Of a DNA stretch of 64,000 nt, positions 26,917-35,594 are shown piece after piece. Where the stretch lies: positions 248,001 to 312,000 of the forward strand of contig NZ_JAARML010000007.1 of assembly GCF_011759375.1 (NCBI RefSeq), read 5' to 3'. Positions within the stretch are counted from its first letter, which is position 1; each line of letters starts with the position of its first letter. The DNA comes from Paraflavitalea devenefica. GTDB lineage: Bacteria > Bacteroidota > Bacteroidia > Chitinophagales > Chitinophagaceae. The translations under genes were made by a program, and so were the position numbers. A model generated the notes under the pieces. That model did not search any database, was not told the origin of the DNA, and saw nothing but the letters and a program-made list of their open reading frames with translations.

Positions 26917-28170
26917 TTATTTAAACTCAAACAGGAAAGGGAATAAGAAGGTTACGATAATGGCCCATACGCAGTAAACGGGCAGGAACCAGGAAATCAC
27001 TTTTCCAACACCGGTAATGTCTGTCTTCTTTGAAACTACTCTGAACAGTTGCACAGTTACCAACAAAAGGTTGATTAAGATTAAAGCATTGCTCCCCAGC
27101 ACTGCAGCCCTATTGGGCGTAAAGCCCCAGGCAGAGATCCGGAACAGGATGGCCGACAGTGCAATGCCGTTAACAACGATGGTGACAACTGAGAGCAGTA
27201 AAAGTATCCAGGTTTCCGCCAGGTTTTGACCTTTCCGGGAAGCTTCCGCCACGGAAAAGAAAATAATGGCCATAACGCCAATCAACAGCCCATTAAAGAT
27301 CAGCAGGAACTCCCGGTCGTTATAAGGATCTTTACCCGAATAAATAATGGCGATGAGATAAATCACCAGCATCACCAATACCAGCGGACTGAATATCCTG
27401 GCAATGACCGGTGAAACCTTGCCCACCAGTTGTGGATTGGTCTGGATGAGGTAGGTGCCCAGGATGGGGGCAGCAGGAAGTCCGACAAGTACCACATATT
27501 CGAAATAGAACTTTTCAATCTTAAACCCGATCAGATCAAAGAGACCAATGGTAACACCCGTCAGGATGCCGCCTGCTATCAGGATCAGCGTTGTCATCAC
27601 GATCAGGTCGCCATTATAACTTAAATAACCAAGCCGCTTTTCTACATCATTGCGTTGCTCGCCCACAAAAGCAAAACCCAGTACTGCCCACAGCAATATG
27701 GGCAAATGAATGCATGATAAAATCAGTGAGTCGCCCCTCCCGGTATCATCAGGAAAGAAATTGATAAACAATAAGCCAACGAGGGTGGCGCCGGTTATAA
27801 AGACAATCTTACCGGCAGATAACTGGTTCTTCCAGGCAAAGTATGCCGACAGCATCGGGAAAACAATAAAACCGGCATTCCTCATATAGAAGAACTCTTC
27901 ATCTATAGATAAAATGACCGGCAGCTTGGCGATCAGCCCTGCCAGGAGAGCAGTAATAATCACAAATACCAGGTCTTTGGCAGTACCCCAGGATATCTCT
28001 TCTTTGGCAAAATTCAGCCGTGCATTCCAAAAGCTGGCGAAGGTGCTGTCCTTAAGCTCCGGGTACAACACATTAAATGACCGCTTAAAACCTGATTTAT
28101 CTTCCCTGTACAGTCTTTCCAACTGTGCAGGATTATCAAGGTTGGATAATATTTGATCTCTCATAACCAT
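26917..28170 (-). CDS. DUF4153-family membrane protein
   Basis: A 417-residue inner-membrane protein. A soluble N-terminal ~55 residues (LERLYREDKSGFKRSFNVLYPELKD) precede eleven or so hydrophobic segments, an organisation seen in DUF4153 proteins of Bacteroidota. Function is unknown. A second in-frame ATG lies two codons in. It heads a two-gene unit with the serine hydrolase. Two copies of a 26-bp operator-like repeat lie 60 and 219 bases upstream of its start. Confidence 0.8.
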   Translation of the reverse strand: MVMRDQILSNLDNPAQLERLYREDKSGFKRSFNVLYPELKDSTFASFWNARLNFAKEEISWGTAKDLVFVIITALLAGLIAKLPVILSIDEEFFYMRNAGFIVFPMLSAYFAWKNQLSAGKIVFITGATLVGLLFINFFPDDTGRGDSLILSCIHLPILLWAVLGFAFVGEQRNDVEKRLGYLSYNGDLIVMTTLILIAGGILTGVTIGLFDLIGFKIEKFYFEYVVLVGLPAAPILGTYLIQTNPQLVGKVSPVIARIFSPLVLVMLVIYLIAIIYSGKDPYNDREFLLIFNGLLIGVMAIIFFSVAEASRKGQNLAETWILLLLSVVTIVVNGIALSAILFRISAWGFTPNRAAVLGSNALILINLLLVTVQLFRVVSKKTDITGVGKVISWFLPVYCVWAIIVTFLFPFLFEFK

Positions 28171-28229
28171 TATAATAAATTGATTAATACTTGTTTTGTT
28201 AGACCGTAAGCAATACCGGCTGACTCTCT

Positions 28230-28255
28230 CCTAAAAGAGCTTTGCATTTCAAAGT
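28230..28255. repeat. Operator-like direct repeat, proximal copy
   Basis: A 26-bp element, CCTAAAAG followed by the palindrome CTTTGCATTTCAAAG (6-bp arms). It differs from the copy at 28389-28414 at two positions. It lies 60 bases upstream of the DUF4153 start codon. Confidence 0.6.
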
Positions 28256-28388
28256 GGAGGGACAAAAAAAATTGACATTCCGTCAAAGCCAATCCAGACA
28301 CAAAAGCCCCCCAGTAAGGTATAAATAGCCGCCCTGCCTGCTGTCAACCTCTCCTCTTGTTCATCCTATAATGCTGCCTTTCCTTCAC

Positions 28389-28414
28389 CCTAAAAGTACT
28401 TTGCATTTCAAAGT
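28389..28414. repeat. Operator-like direct repeat, distal copy
   Basis: The second copy of the 26-bp element, same orientation, 159 bp from the first; here the palindrome is longer (ACTTTG-CATTT-CAAAGT). On the minus strand it adjoins TACTTTTA, one mismatch from the -7 consensus, so a bound repressor could cover a promoter. The rest of the 349-base gene-free interval 28171-28519 shows nothing else notable. Confidence 0.6.
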
Positions 28415-28519
28415 TAATACATAAATACCAGCTTTGCAAGCATCAGCCCGATAAATTATATGCGGTAATTATCTTATTTTATTGGTGTAAGGGTATTTCT
28501 GTAGCTATAAATACGCGGA

Positions 28520-30655
28520 TCACGGCTCTATTTCCAGCTCAAAAGCGGTAGTCAGTTTCAGCTTGCCTTCGGTCTCACTTGCTGCTCCTGTAAGTTTCCA
28601 TCCCTTCATCTTACCGGTTTTCCCTTTGGTGAGCAGGTCGGCGATCTGTTTGTCAGACAGCTTCTTGCCAAAGACTTCAAACGGCACTTTAAAACCACAG
28701 ACTTTGAAATTGGCGCATCCGTAAGCCGTATTGCCTTTCTTCAGCAGATGCGCTTTGCATTTAGGGCATTGCAGCTCTTCTATCACGATTGTCTTTTTCG
28801 GCTCCCTGGGCTTGGGTTCTCTTTTAGGCTTTTCTTCGGGCTCTTTCTCTTGCTTCGCCGGTTGATCAGGTGCAACAGCTATCACTTTATAAGTAGCGGT
28901 CTTTACTTCTGTAGTAAGGTCTACAACCATCTGGATCAGTTCCTGTTTGAACGTATCCATGGCATATTCTCCTTTTTCAATGAGGCGTAACTTACGTTCC
29001 CAGATACCTGTCAGTTCAGGGCTTTTCAGTAATTCCGTCTGGATCGTATCGATCAGGTCGATGCCGGTTTGGGTAGCATAAATATTCTTCTTGCGTTTCT
29101 CTATATACTTCCGGCGGAAGAGGGTCTCAATAATATTCGCGCGGGTAGAGGGACGGCCAATACCATTATCTTTCAGCAGTTCTCGCATTTCCTCATCTTC
29201 CACCTGCTTGCCGGCTGTTTCCATCGCCCGTAACAAGGTCGCTTCAGTGAAAGCCTTGGGCGGTGTGGTTTTCCCCTGGTGTATCCTGGGCGTATGCGGG
29301 CCGCTCTCCCCTGCCACGAATACCGGCAGGACCTTTTCTTCTTCCTCGCCCTCTTTTTTAGGAGTTACATCATTGGCGTATACTTCCTTCCAGCCGGGCT
29401 CCAGGATCTGTTTTCCGGTGACTTTAAAAGGCACCTGCCCTACCTTGCCCAGCACCGTAGTATTGGATATCTTACACTCCGGGTAAAAAGCCGCGATGAA
29501 ACGCCTGGCTACCAGATCATAAATACGCTTCTCCTCTTGTGGCAGGTTGGATGGATACACGCCTGTGGGAATAATGGCATGGTGATCGGAAACCTTCTTG
29601 TCATCGAACACCGTCTTCAACTTGGGAATAGGATTGGCAAGAATGGGGGCTGTCAGCGCAGCATAGGGCGTAAGGTCCTGCATGATGCCCTCAATTTTGG
29701 GATGCAGGTCTTCTGAGAGATAAGTAGTATCTACCCTGGGGTAGGTGACCAGCTTTTTTTCATACAGGTTCTGGATATATTTCAGTGTGTCATCCGCAGA
29801 ATAGGCATACTTCTTATTGGCTTCCACCTGTAATGCCGTGAGGTCAAACAGGCGGGGATTGCCCTCCTTCCCTTCCTTTTTTTCAAAGGAGGTGATCTCA
29901 AAAGGATGTTCCTGCAGGTAGGCCAATCCTTTTTGCGCCCTGTCCAATACCTTGATGCGGTCAATGGTAGCGGTGAATTCCGTTTCCCGGTATACTGTTT
30001 TCAATTCCCAGTACTCTTCCGACTGAAAGGCATTGATCTCTTTCTGCCGGGCTACGATCATAGCTAAGGTGGGAGTCTGTACCCTGCCTATAGACAGCAC
30101 CGTTTTGCCTTGGGCGAATTTCTTGGTGAATAACCGGGTGGCATTCATGCCCAGCAGCCAATCGCCAATAGCCCGGGCGCTGCCGGCGGCATAGAGGTTG
30201 TCGTATTGCGCAGCATCCTTCAATTTCCGGAAGCCCTCGCGGATAGCTTCTTCAGTAAGGGAAGATATCCATAGTCTTTTAACGGGCGCCGTGCATTGCG
30301 CTTTGAGCAATACCCAACGCTGGATCAACTCCCCTTCCTGGCCGGCATCCCCGCAATTGATGACTTCCTCGCATTGCTGCACCAGTTGTTCTATAACTTT
30401 GAATTGCTTTTGTACCCCATCGTTGTTGATGAGTTTGATGCCAAAACTGGGAGGGATCATGGGCAGGTCTTCCAGTCGCCAAAACTTCCATTGGTCTGTA
30501 TAGTCATGCGGTTCCTTCAGGGTACAGAAATGCCCAAAGGTCCAGGTAACCTGGTACCCGTTGCCTTCGAGGTATCCGTCCTTGCGTTCTTTGGCGCCGA
30601 TAATCTGTGCAATATCCCTGGCCACGCTTGGCTTCTCTGCAATGCAAACCTTCAT
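28520..30655 (-). CDS. topB: DNA topoisomerase III (type IA)
   Basis: A 711-residue type IA topoisomerase that relaxes and decatenates DNA through a 5' phosphotyrosine. The TOPRIM domain begins with CIAEKPSVARDIA (Glu7). The metal-binding motif is GDAGQEGEL at about residues 102-110, so the middle Asp of DxDxE is Gly, as in some TopB subfamilies. The nucleotide-binding and decatenation regions follow, and the catalytic tyrosine is Tyr305 in VTYPRVDTTYLSED. The C terminus has one four-cysteine zinc-ribbon (CPKC...CANFKVC) behind a charged Pro/Lys linker. Length fits a chromosomal copy. It is transcribed alone. Confidence 0.95.
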   Translation of the reverse strand: MKVCIAEKPSVARDIAQIIGAKERKDGYLEGNGYQVTWTFGHFCTLKEPHDYTDQWKFWRLEDLPMIPPSFGIKLINNDGVQKQFKVIEQLVQQCEEVINCGDAGQEGELIQRWVLLKAQCTAPVKRLWISSLTEEAIREGFRKLKDAAQYDNLYAAGSARAIGDWLLGMNATRLFTKKFAQGKTVLSIGRVQTPTLAMIVARQKEINAFQSEEYWELKTVYRETEFTATIDRIKVLDRAQKGLAYLQEHPFEITSFEKKEGKEGNPRLFDLTALQVEANKKYAYSADDTLKYIQNLYEKKLVTYPRVDTTYLSEDLHPKIEGIMQDLTPYAALTAPILANPIPKLKTVFDDKKVSDHHAIIPTGVYPSNLPQEEKRIYDLVARRFIAAFYPECKISNTTVLGKVGQVPFKVTGKQILEPGWKEVYANDVTPKKEGEEEEKVLPVFVAGESGPHTPRIHQGKTTPPKAFTEATLLRAMETAGKQVEDEEMRELLKDNGIGRPSTRANIIETLFRRKYIEKRKKNIYATQTGIDLIDTIQTELLKSPELTGIWERKLRLIEKGEYAMDTFKQELIQMVVDLTTEVKTATYKVIAVAPDQPAKQEKEPEEKPKREPKPREPKKTIVIEELQCPKCKAHLLKKGNTAYGCANFKVCGFKVPFEVFGKKLSDKQIADLLTKGKTGKMKGWKLTGAASETEGKLKLTTAFELEIEP

Positions 30656-30809
30656 AATCGTTCAAAGAGCGCAAAGGTCGTACTTTTTTCGGGAGGATGA
30701 ATATACAGGGTGATGCCTGGTCCAGTAAATGCAGCGCTTGTCATTCTATCAATTTGTTAAAAAATCCGGGAGCCTTTAAAACATATCGATACATTTCGAT
30801 GTTTCTATG

Positions 30810-30817
30810 TAAGTTTG
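30810..30817 (+). promoter_or_regulatory. -7 element upstream of the MFS gene
   Basis: TAAGTTTG, an exact TAnnTTTG match, 160 bases before the MFS start. An imperfect palindrome, ATCGA-N6-TCGAT, lies just upstream (about 30786-30801) and could be an operator. Confidence 0.4.
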
Positions 30818-30825
30818 CAGTAAAT

Positions 30826-30894
30826 ATGCGCAGAGCTGGTCTTCTGCAACGCTGCCAACGCATCCTGTTACCAACGATTCCATTGCCTTTTTGA
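30826..30894 (+). CDS. Possible leader peptide of the MFS gene (22 residues)
   Basis: An ATG two bases past the expected transcription start opens a 22-codon ORF (MRRAGLLQRCQRILLPTIPL). It is followed by an 8-bp hairpin at 30922-30946, 35 bases before the MFS start codon. The layout could be attenuation of an efflux gene, or chance. The rest of the 325-base interval 30656-30980 shows nothing else. Confidence 0.2.
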   Translation: MRRAGLLQRCQRILLPTIPLPF

Positions 30895-30980
30895 CAAATG
30901 CAAAACGATAGTCCCTGCTTTTAAAGCACATTATCGGGGTGCTTTATTGGGTTAATCGAAACATTCAGCTATTCGTATTT

Positions 30981-32201
30981 ATGAAAAGATCAATCTACAT
31001 CATGGCGCTGGGCGCCTTCGGGATCATTACTACTGAATTTGGCGTAATCGGTATACTGCCTGCAATAGCCAGGGAATTCAATATTTCCATTGATACGGCG
31101 GGATGGCTGTTGAGTGGCTTTGCGCTTACCATTGCTTTGACTGGCCCCTTCACCACCCTGCTGACTGCAAAGATCAATCGTAAAGTGATCATGTGCCTGG
31201 TGTTGGCCATTTTTGTATTGTCGAACCTGCTTTCCGCATTATCGTCCAGCTTTGCCATGCTGATGATCGCCCGCATTTTACCGGCTTTCCTGCACCCCGT
31301 ATTCTGGGCCGTGGCCACGGTGGCTGCCTCCAAACAGGTGGAACCCAAAGATGCGCCCAAAGCAGTATCTGTAGTGCTGGGCGGATTAAGCATCGCCACC
31401 GTGCTGGGTGTGCCGATTACCACGTATGTGGCTGATCTTTTTAACTGGCAGGCATCCTTCCTGTTGTCTGGCGTTATTAACCTGATCGCATTTGCTGCAT
31501 TGGCCTTCTTTGTTCCATCCATGCCTGTTACAGAAAAAACATCCACCCAAAACCAACTGGCCATATTACGTAAAGGGCAACTATGGGTAAACCTGGTGGC
31601 TACCCTTATCATGATTGCCGGTATGTTTGCCACCTATGGCTACCTGGCAGAATATTTAGGGAAGATCTCGCACATGAGTGGCGGTCAGATCAGCCTGATG
31701 CTTTTATTGTTTGGCGGAACAGGCATTGTTGGGAACTGGCTTACGGGTATTGCACTGAGTAAAAATGTATTGCTTACTACCAGGGTGTTCCTGCTTTCGC
31801 TGATACTTATTCACCTGGCAGCTTATACATTTGGTGGTTTGTTTATTCCCATGGCCATCATCATCTCTGTGTGGGGCTTTATTCACACCGGCGGTTTCCT
31901 GATCGGGCAAACACGTTCTACTTCAGAAGCGCCGGAAGCACCTGAACTGGCAGCCAGCCTGATGGTTTCTTTCGGGAATGCGGGTGTAACCCTGGGCACC
32001 CTGCTGGGAGGTTTTATCATTACTGCTTTCGGTGTTCAGGAAGTGGTCTGGACAAGCTCGCTCCTGCTTTTGATCACTTTCGGGCTCACCTTTGTTACCG
32101 TTGGCAGAAAAAAGACGGTTGCTGAAGCTCAACAGGATGCAGTTGAAACAAACAGCGAGGAAGCTGAAATTGAGGAGACTGAGCAGGCGGTGGTGGGATG
32201 A
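30981..32201 (+). CDS. MFS transporter, AraJ/DHA1-type exporter
   Basis: A 406-residue inner-membrane transporter with 12 hydrophobic segments. The N-terminal motif TEFGVIGILPAIAREFNIS and the loop 2-3 motif with LLTAKINRK are typical of the DHA1 drug- or sugar-efflux branch (AraJ/CynX-like). It ends in an acidic cytoplasmic tail rich in Glu. The ATG at 30981 is chosen; an upstream extension of 14 codons is not protein-like. It is convergent with the beta-helix gene, with a 9-base gap. Substrate unknown. Confidence 0.88.
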   Translation: MKRSIYIMALGAFGIITTEFGVIGILPAIAREFNISIDTAGWLLSGFALTIALTGPFTTLLTAKINRKVIMCLVLAIFVLSNLLSALSSSFAMLMIARILPAFLHPVFWAVATVAASKQVEPKDAPKAVSVVLGGLSIATVLGVPITTYVADLFNWQASFLLSGVINLIAFAALAFFVPSMPVTEKTSTQNQLAILRKGQLWVNLVATLIMIAGMFATYGYLAEYLGKISHMSGGQISLMLLLFGGTGIVGNWLTGIALSKNVLLTTRVFLLSLILIHLAAYTFGGLFIPMAIIISVWGFIHTGGFLIGQTRSTSEAPEAPELAASLMVSFGNAGVTLGTLLGGFIITAFGVQEVVWTSSLLLLITFGLTFVTVGRKKTVAEAQQDAVETNSEEAEIEETEQAVVG

Positions 32202-32210
32202 TGATATGCT

Positions 32211-33893
32211 TTACTGCGTATTATTTTTCTCCCATACCGGTGCAGTAAAAGTTACTCCAAACTTCTTTCCATGTTCTCTGCTGTTGCACGGATAAGGTGC
32301 AACCTGGTTATTCGAACTTTGTAATCCCATCACTGATGTAAATACGATGGCAGGGTACGGCGATTTTTGGACCGTGTTGTCATGAACATTGATCTGTCCA
32401 AAGGCCCCGGCTGCGGGAACCTGTGCTAACCCATTTGCGCAAAATACGGAAAGCACGCCGGGAGGCATGCCCTGGTTGTTTTTTTCAAACATGCATTCAA
32501 AAAAAAGATTGTTCTTAATCTCCAAATGATGTCCAAAACCACCACCCATCCAATGAATCTCGGGCGCCACTAAAAGACCGTTCATGGCTGTTCCGGTAAT
32601 TTCATTGTTTTGTACAATGCCATTACCGCTTTTGATCAGGATACCGCGCGAACGGTTATACCCTACCTTGTTATTGCGAATGATAAACCCTTTCCCTATA
32701 TGGTTTTCATTATAAATAATGTCGCCAATCCCCATGCCAGGCAAGGAATCTACTACTATACGCGCTCCTTTCGTATAACTTGTTTTAAACAAAAGGTCGG
32801 GATACATGGCTACTATTGCCTGCTGCTCCGCTGCAGAAGGAACATAGGATACAACGGATTGCACCGTCATCTTGCCGCTCTTAACACCGGCATACAGCAC
32901 CTGCTGCAACGTATCGCCGGCATAAAAAATGGGGTTCGCCTCCCTGCTTAAAACATAAATACTGTTTGTGGCGCTGTCAATTTTGCATACGGGGAATGAG
33001 CGTCCGCATACAATAATACAATCATCGCCGTTGTGTTTTATCTCACAATTTTCTACCAGGGGACCAATGCTGGCATAACTGCTATGAATACCGTCTGCAT
33101 TTCCCGAACGCAACCGGGCCGGTATACCTGGCGCCGTAGGGCCTCTCCCTACTTTGCAACGATTGTAATGCGTACCACTGCAATCCCTTTCAAAAAAAGA
33201 AAAGCTGTTCGACCCGTATATGGAAACATCCTGCACCGTTGCATTTACGCACTTCTCAAGCTGAAAAGCATGGGCAGCAGGATTAGGTTTGGCAGATACA
33301 ACATCAAGCACCACCAGATCACCCACTTTTTCATAGGCCACCCAGGCGGCGCTTTTTGTTAACTTAAACCTCCTGGGGCCAATTTTCTCAAACGCAGCAT
33401 AATGCCCTTCGCTGGTGGTAATACTGTTTCTTTTTAATTGCCGGGTAGCCGGATCATAAAACTGCACACGGCTATTCCTTACATTGTCTACAGGATATCC
33501 CTGGTCAATCTCCACCTCATACCACAAATTGCTCACGCTATCTTTGGCAACAATAGTTCCTTGTGTAAAGCACAGTGGATCATAGTCAATAGAAAAATTG
33601 GATATAGTGATATTTGTACAGTTATAAAACCTGAATGCCAACTCCTGGGAATTGCAAATGATAGAGGAGCCATTCCCATTGATGGTTACATTATTCTTGT
33701 TAATAAATTGATAGGCGCCATTAGTCAGGTTATCGAGCAGGTATTTTCCAGGTGGAATTTCGATAACGGAATTACCTATTTGCGCATCGAGGATTGGTTT
33801 TAACGCTGGTAATTGTTGGGCTGGTGCAGCAATTGCACATACAATAAAAGAACAAACAACAAGTAGCCTATACGGGAGCGTCATATATTTCAT
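32211..33893 (-). CDS. Exported right-handed beta-helix protein, probable polysaccharide-active enzyme
   Basis: A 560-residue protein with a signal peptide and a long series of parallel beta-helix coils, each marked by N-x-I/V repeats (NVTINGNGSSI, NITISNFSIDYD, GIVQNNEITG, HLEIKNNLF). The pairing NCTNITISNFSIDYDPLCFTQGTI recalls GH110-type alpha-galactosidases and related beta-helix glycosidases; this is a resemblance, not an assignment. Its ATG overlaps the stop codon of the upstream gene (TAATG), so the two are translationally coupled. Tandem LacI-style operators lie upstream of the pair. Confidence 0.8.
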   Translation of the reverse strand: MKYMTLPYRLLVVCSFIVCAIAAPAQQLPALKPILDAQIGNSVIEIPPGKYLLDNLTNGAYQFINKNNVTINGNGSSIICNSQELAFRFYNCTNITISNFSIDYDPLCFTQGTIVAKDSVSNLWYEVEIDQGYPVDNVRNSRVQFYDPATRQLKRNSITTSEGHYAAFEKIGPRRFKLTKSAAWVAYEKVGDLVVLDVVSAKPNPAAHAFQLEKCVNATVQDVSIYGSNSFSFFERDCSGTHYNRCKVGRGPTAPGIPARLRSGNADGIHSSYASIGPLVENCEIKHNGDDCIIVCGRSFPVCKIDSATNSIYVLSREANPIFYAGDTLQQVLYAGVKSGKMTVQSVVSYVPSAAEQQAIVAMYPDLLFKTSYTKGARIVVDSLPGMGIGDIIYNENHIGKGFIIRNNKVGYNRSRGILIKSGNGIVQNNEITGTAMNGLLVAPEIHWMGGGFGHHLEIKNNLFFECMFEKNNQGMPPGVLSVFCANGLAQVPAAGAFGQINVHDNTVQKSPYPAIVFTSVMGLQSSNNQVAPYPCNSREHGKKFGVTFTAPVWEKNNTQ

Positions 33894-34993
33894 TATTTTA
33901 CCGGGTTAAGAGAAGCCTTTTCTTTTTTTGAAGCATATACCGGAGTAATTGCTTCGGGAGCCATTACGATTGACCTGAAAACATTATTATCATTTGGCTT
34001 GACAATTACTGTGGGTGTAAGTGAGGAAAAATCATTGTTATAACCTGTACTATCTGTAAGTGTTACTATTTCTCCTCCTGCGTAAGTACTGTTATCATTT
34101 CTTCTTATTGCATAAAGCAGCACATGTCCGTTTGTTGTCAGTTTTCCTGTAACAGCCCGGTATTTATCCGATGCAATACCAATGGCGCCATTGCTGACCC
34201 ATGTACCGCCCGACAAAGAATATTTTCTCAATAAATTATCATGTGCCATATAAAGTACGTCCGAACCACTGTTGGCATTAACCATAAAGAATTGATACGG
34301 GCTGCCTGTAATTGGAAGGCCAGGAAGATTAACCATCGTTTGCCCTGCTATGGTAGGAAGTCCCGTACCAACTTTGGTTACCCTGAAAGCTCCCGAAGTA
34401 GAGGAAGCATATAATTGCCCATTCAATACAACCAATGAGCGTGCTGTGGCATTAGTTATTTGGGTATGGGTGGTGCTGCCCAAAGTGGTATATATAATGC
34501 CGCCCGATCCGCCACTTACCCAAATAGCAGAATCATTGATGACGGCTGCCCGAACAGCCGCGGCGTTAAAAGCACTGAGTACAGTAGTTGTATTCACCTG
34601 GCCATGCTGATCAATGATGGCAACAACTCTTTTTACGGAAGCGCTTGGCGTAGAAGATACGGAAGCTGTCCCCGGGTCGGCATCGTATCCGGCGAGCGCC
34701 AGTTTACTCCCGTCTTGCGATAAGCTAATATATCCTTCCGTGTAATCACTGGTGGAAATGGGTAACGTTAGTCTTTTATTATTCCCTGAGACAGATACTG
34801 GCATAGGAATACTTCGTACCAGGTCACCGCAAGGATTGTATTCATCCAAAAAAACGGGCCTGGCTTCTCCTGCAGTCAGTGAGTCAGCACCTGAACCTAT
34901 CCTTACTACCACAAAATTTCCGGGAACAAATGTTTGAGAGAAGCAGTTGGGAATAAGAAATACGAAGAATATAAGGGGTATACTTCTTTTCAT
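33893..34993 (-). CDS. Exported beta-propeller-like protein, unknown
   Basis: A 366-residue protein with a signal peptide (MKRSIPLIFFVFLIPNCFSQ). The mature part is beta-rich with recurrent segments (GYISLSQDGSKLALAGYDAD, SAIWVSGGSGGIIYTTLGST) suggestive of a propeller. No family is recognised. The start at 34993 is used because the 36 codons upstream do not look like a signal peptide. It is the first gene of a two-gene operon with the beta-helix enzyme and may bind or present its substrate (inference). Confidence 0.7.
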   Translation of the reverse strand: MKRSIPLIFFVFLIPNCFSQTFVPGNFVVVRIGSGADSLTAGEARPVFLDEYNPCGDLVRSIPMPVSVSGNNKRLTLPISTSDYTEGYISLSQDGSKLALAGYDADPGTASVSSTPSASVKRVVAIIDQHGQVNTTTVLSAFNAAAVRAAVINDSAIWVSGGSGGIIYTTLGSTTHTQITNATARSLVVLNGQLYASSTSGAFRVTKVGTGLPTIAGQTMVNLPGLPITGSPYQFFMVNANSGSDVLYMAHDNLLRKYSLSGGTWVSNGAIGIASDKYRAVTGKLTTNGHVLLYAIRRNDNSTYAGGEIVTLTDSTGYNNDFSSLTPTVIVKPNDNNVFRSIVMAPEAITPVYASKKEKASLNPVK

Positions 34994-35067
34994 ATGGCAT
35001 CGCTTTAGGATAGCAAGTATCACAAAAAGCAATTTGCCAATAATGAAGAAGCCACGATATTTTTTTA

Positions 35068-35100
35068 TGGGAATGTTCCCACCTTGAGGGAATGTTCCCA
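35068..35100. promoter_or_regulatory. Tandem GGGAA-N2-TTCCC operators
   Basis: Two copies of GGGAATGTTCCC, at 35069-35080 and 35088-35099, 19 bp apart. Each has 5-bp inverted arms. The sequence resembles LacI-family sites of the TGGGA-NCGN-TCCCA style with TG in place of the central CG. They lie 75-108 bp upstream of the first gene of the beta-helix operon. No LacI gene is in the window. Confidence 0.55.
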
Positions 35101-35101
35101 T

Positions 35102-35594
35102 GTTAGGTTTTCTGCGGAGTGGCTATGTTTTTCCAGGAGTTTTTTGGGGTTTAGTCTGTTTTTGGGTAAATTGTAAGAACACTGATTTATCCGTTTATGA
35201 TATGACCAGGCGTATTACTTTTAACATCCTCGTTTCGATCAAACCCTTACCCGGACAGGGTTTGCCAATTCAAAACAATACAAACCCGCGTCCCGCCTGC
35301 ATTTGACCCTTGTTGTCTTACTTCTCCTTTACTACTCCTTTACTGCTGGTTTACTTTTCCTTTGCCTTTACCCGGAGATTACTATCAGATTGCCCGGGGA
35401 GTACCGGAGGACTGCCCCCAGGCAGGTGGTTTGATGGCCATTCAGTGCCTCAGAGTGCGGCAACCTGGGCAGGTAGGTCAAATAAGACAGACAAAAACGG
35501 ACATTTGTTTCACTTTCGTGCAAAAAGACCGTTTTGGAACATGGGTGATTTGGAAACCGTTATGAGCAGTTGTAAATTAGAGAAAAACACATGT
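35102..35594. other. Gene-free interval before the 405-residue protein
   Basis: About 490 bases with no convincing gene. The open frame that runs in from 35310 reads as pyrimidine-rich, signal-less sequence and is not protein-like before the ATG at 35595. It contains a long T/C-rich tract at about 35310-35390 (repeats of CTTTACT). No clear -7 element was found. Confidence 0.5.
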
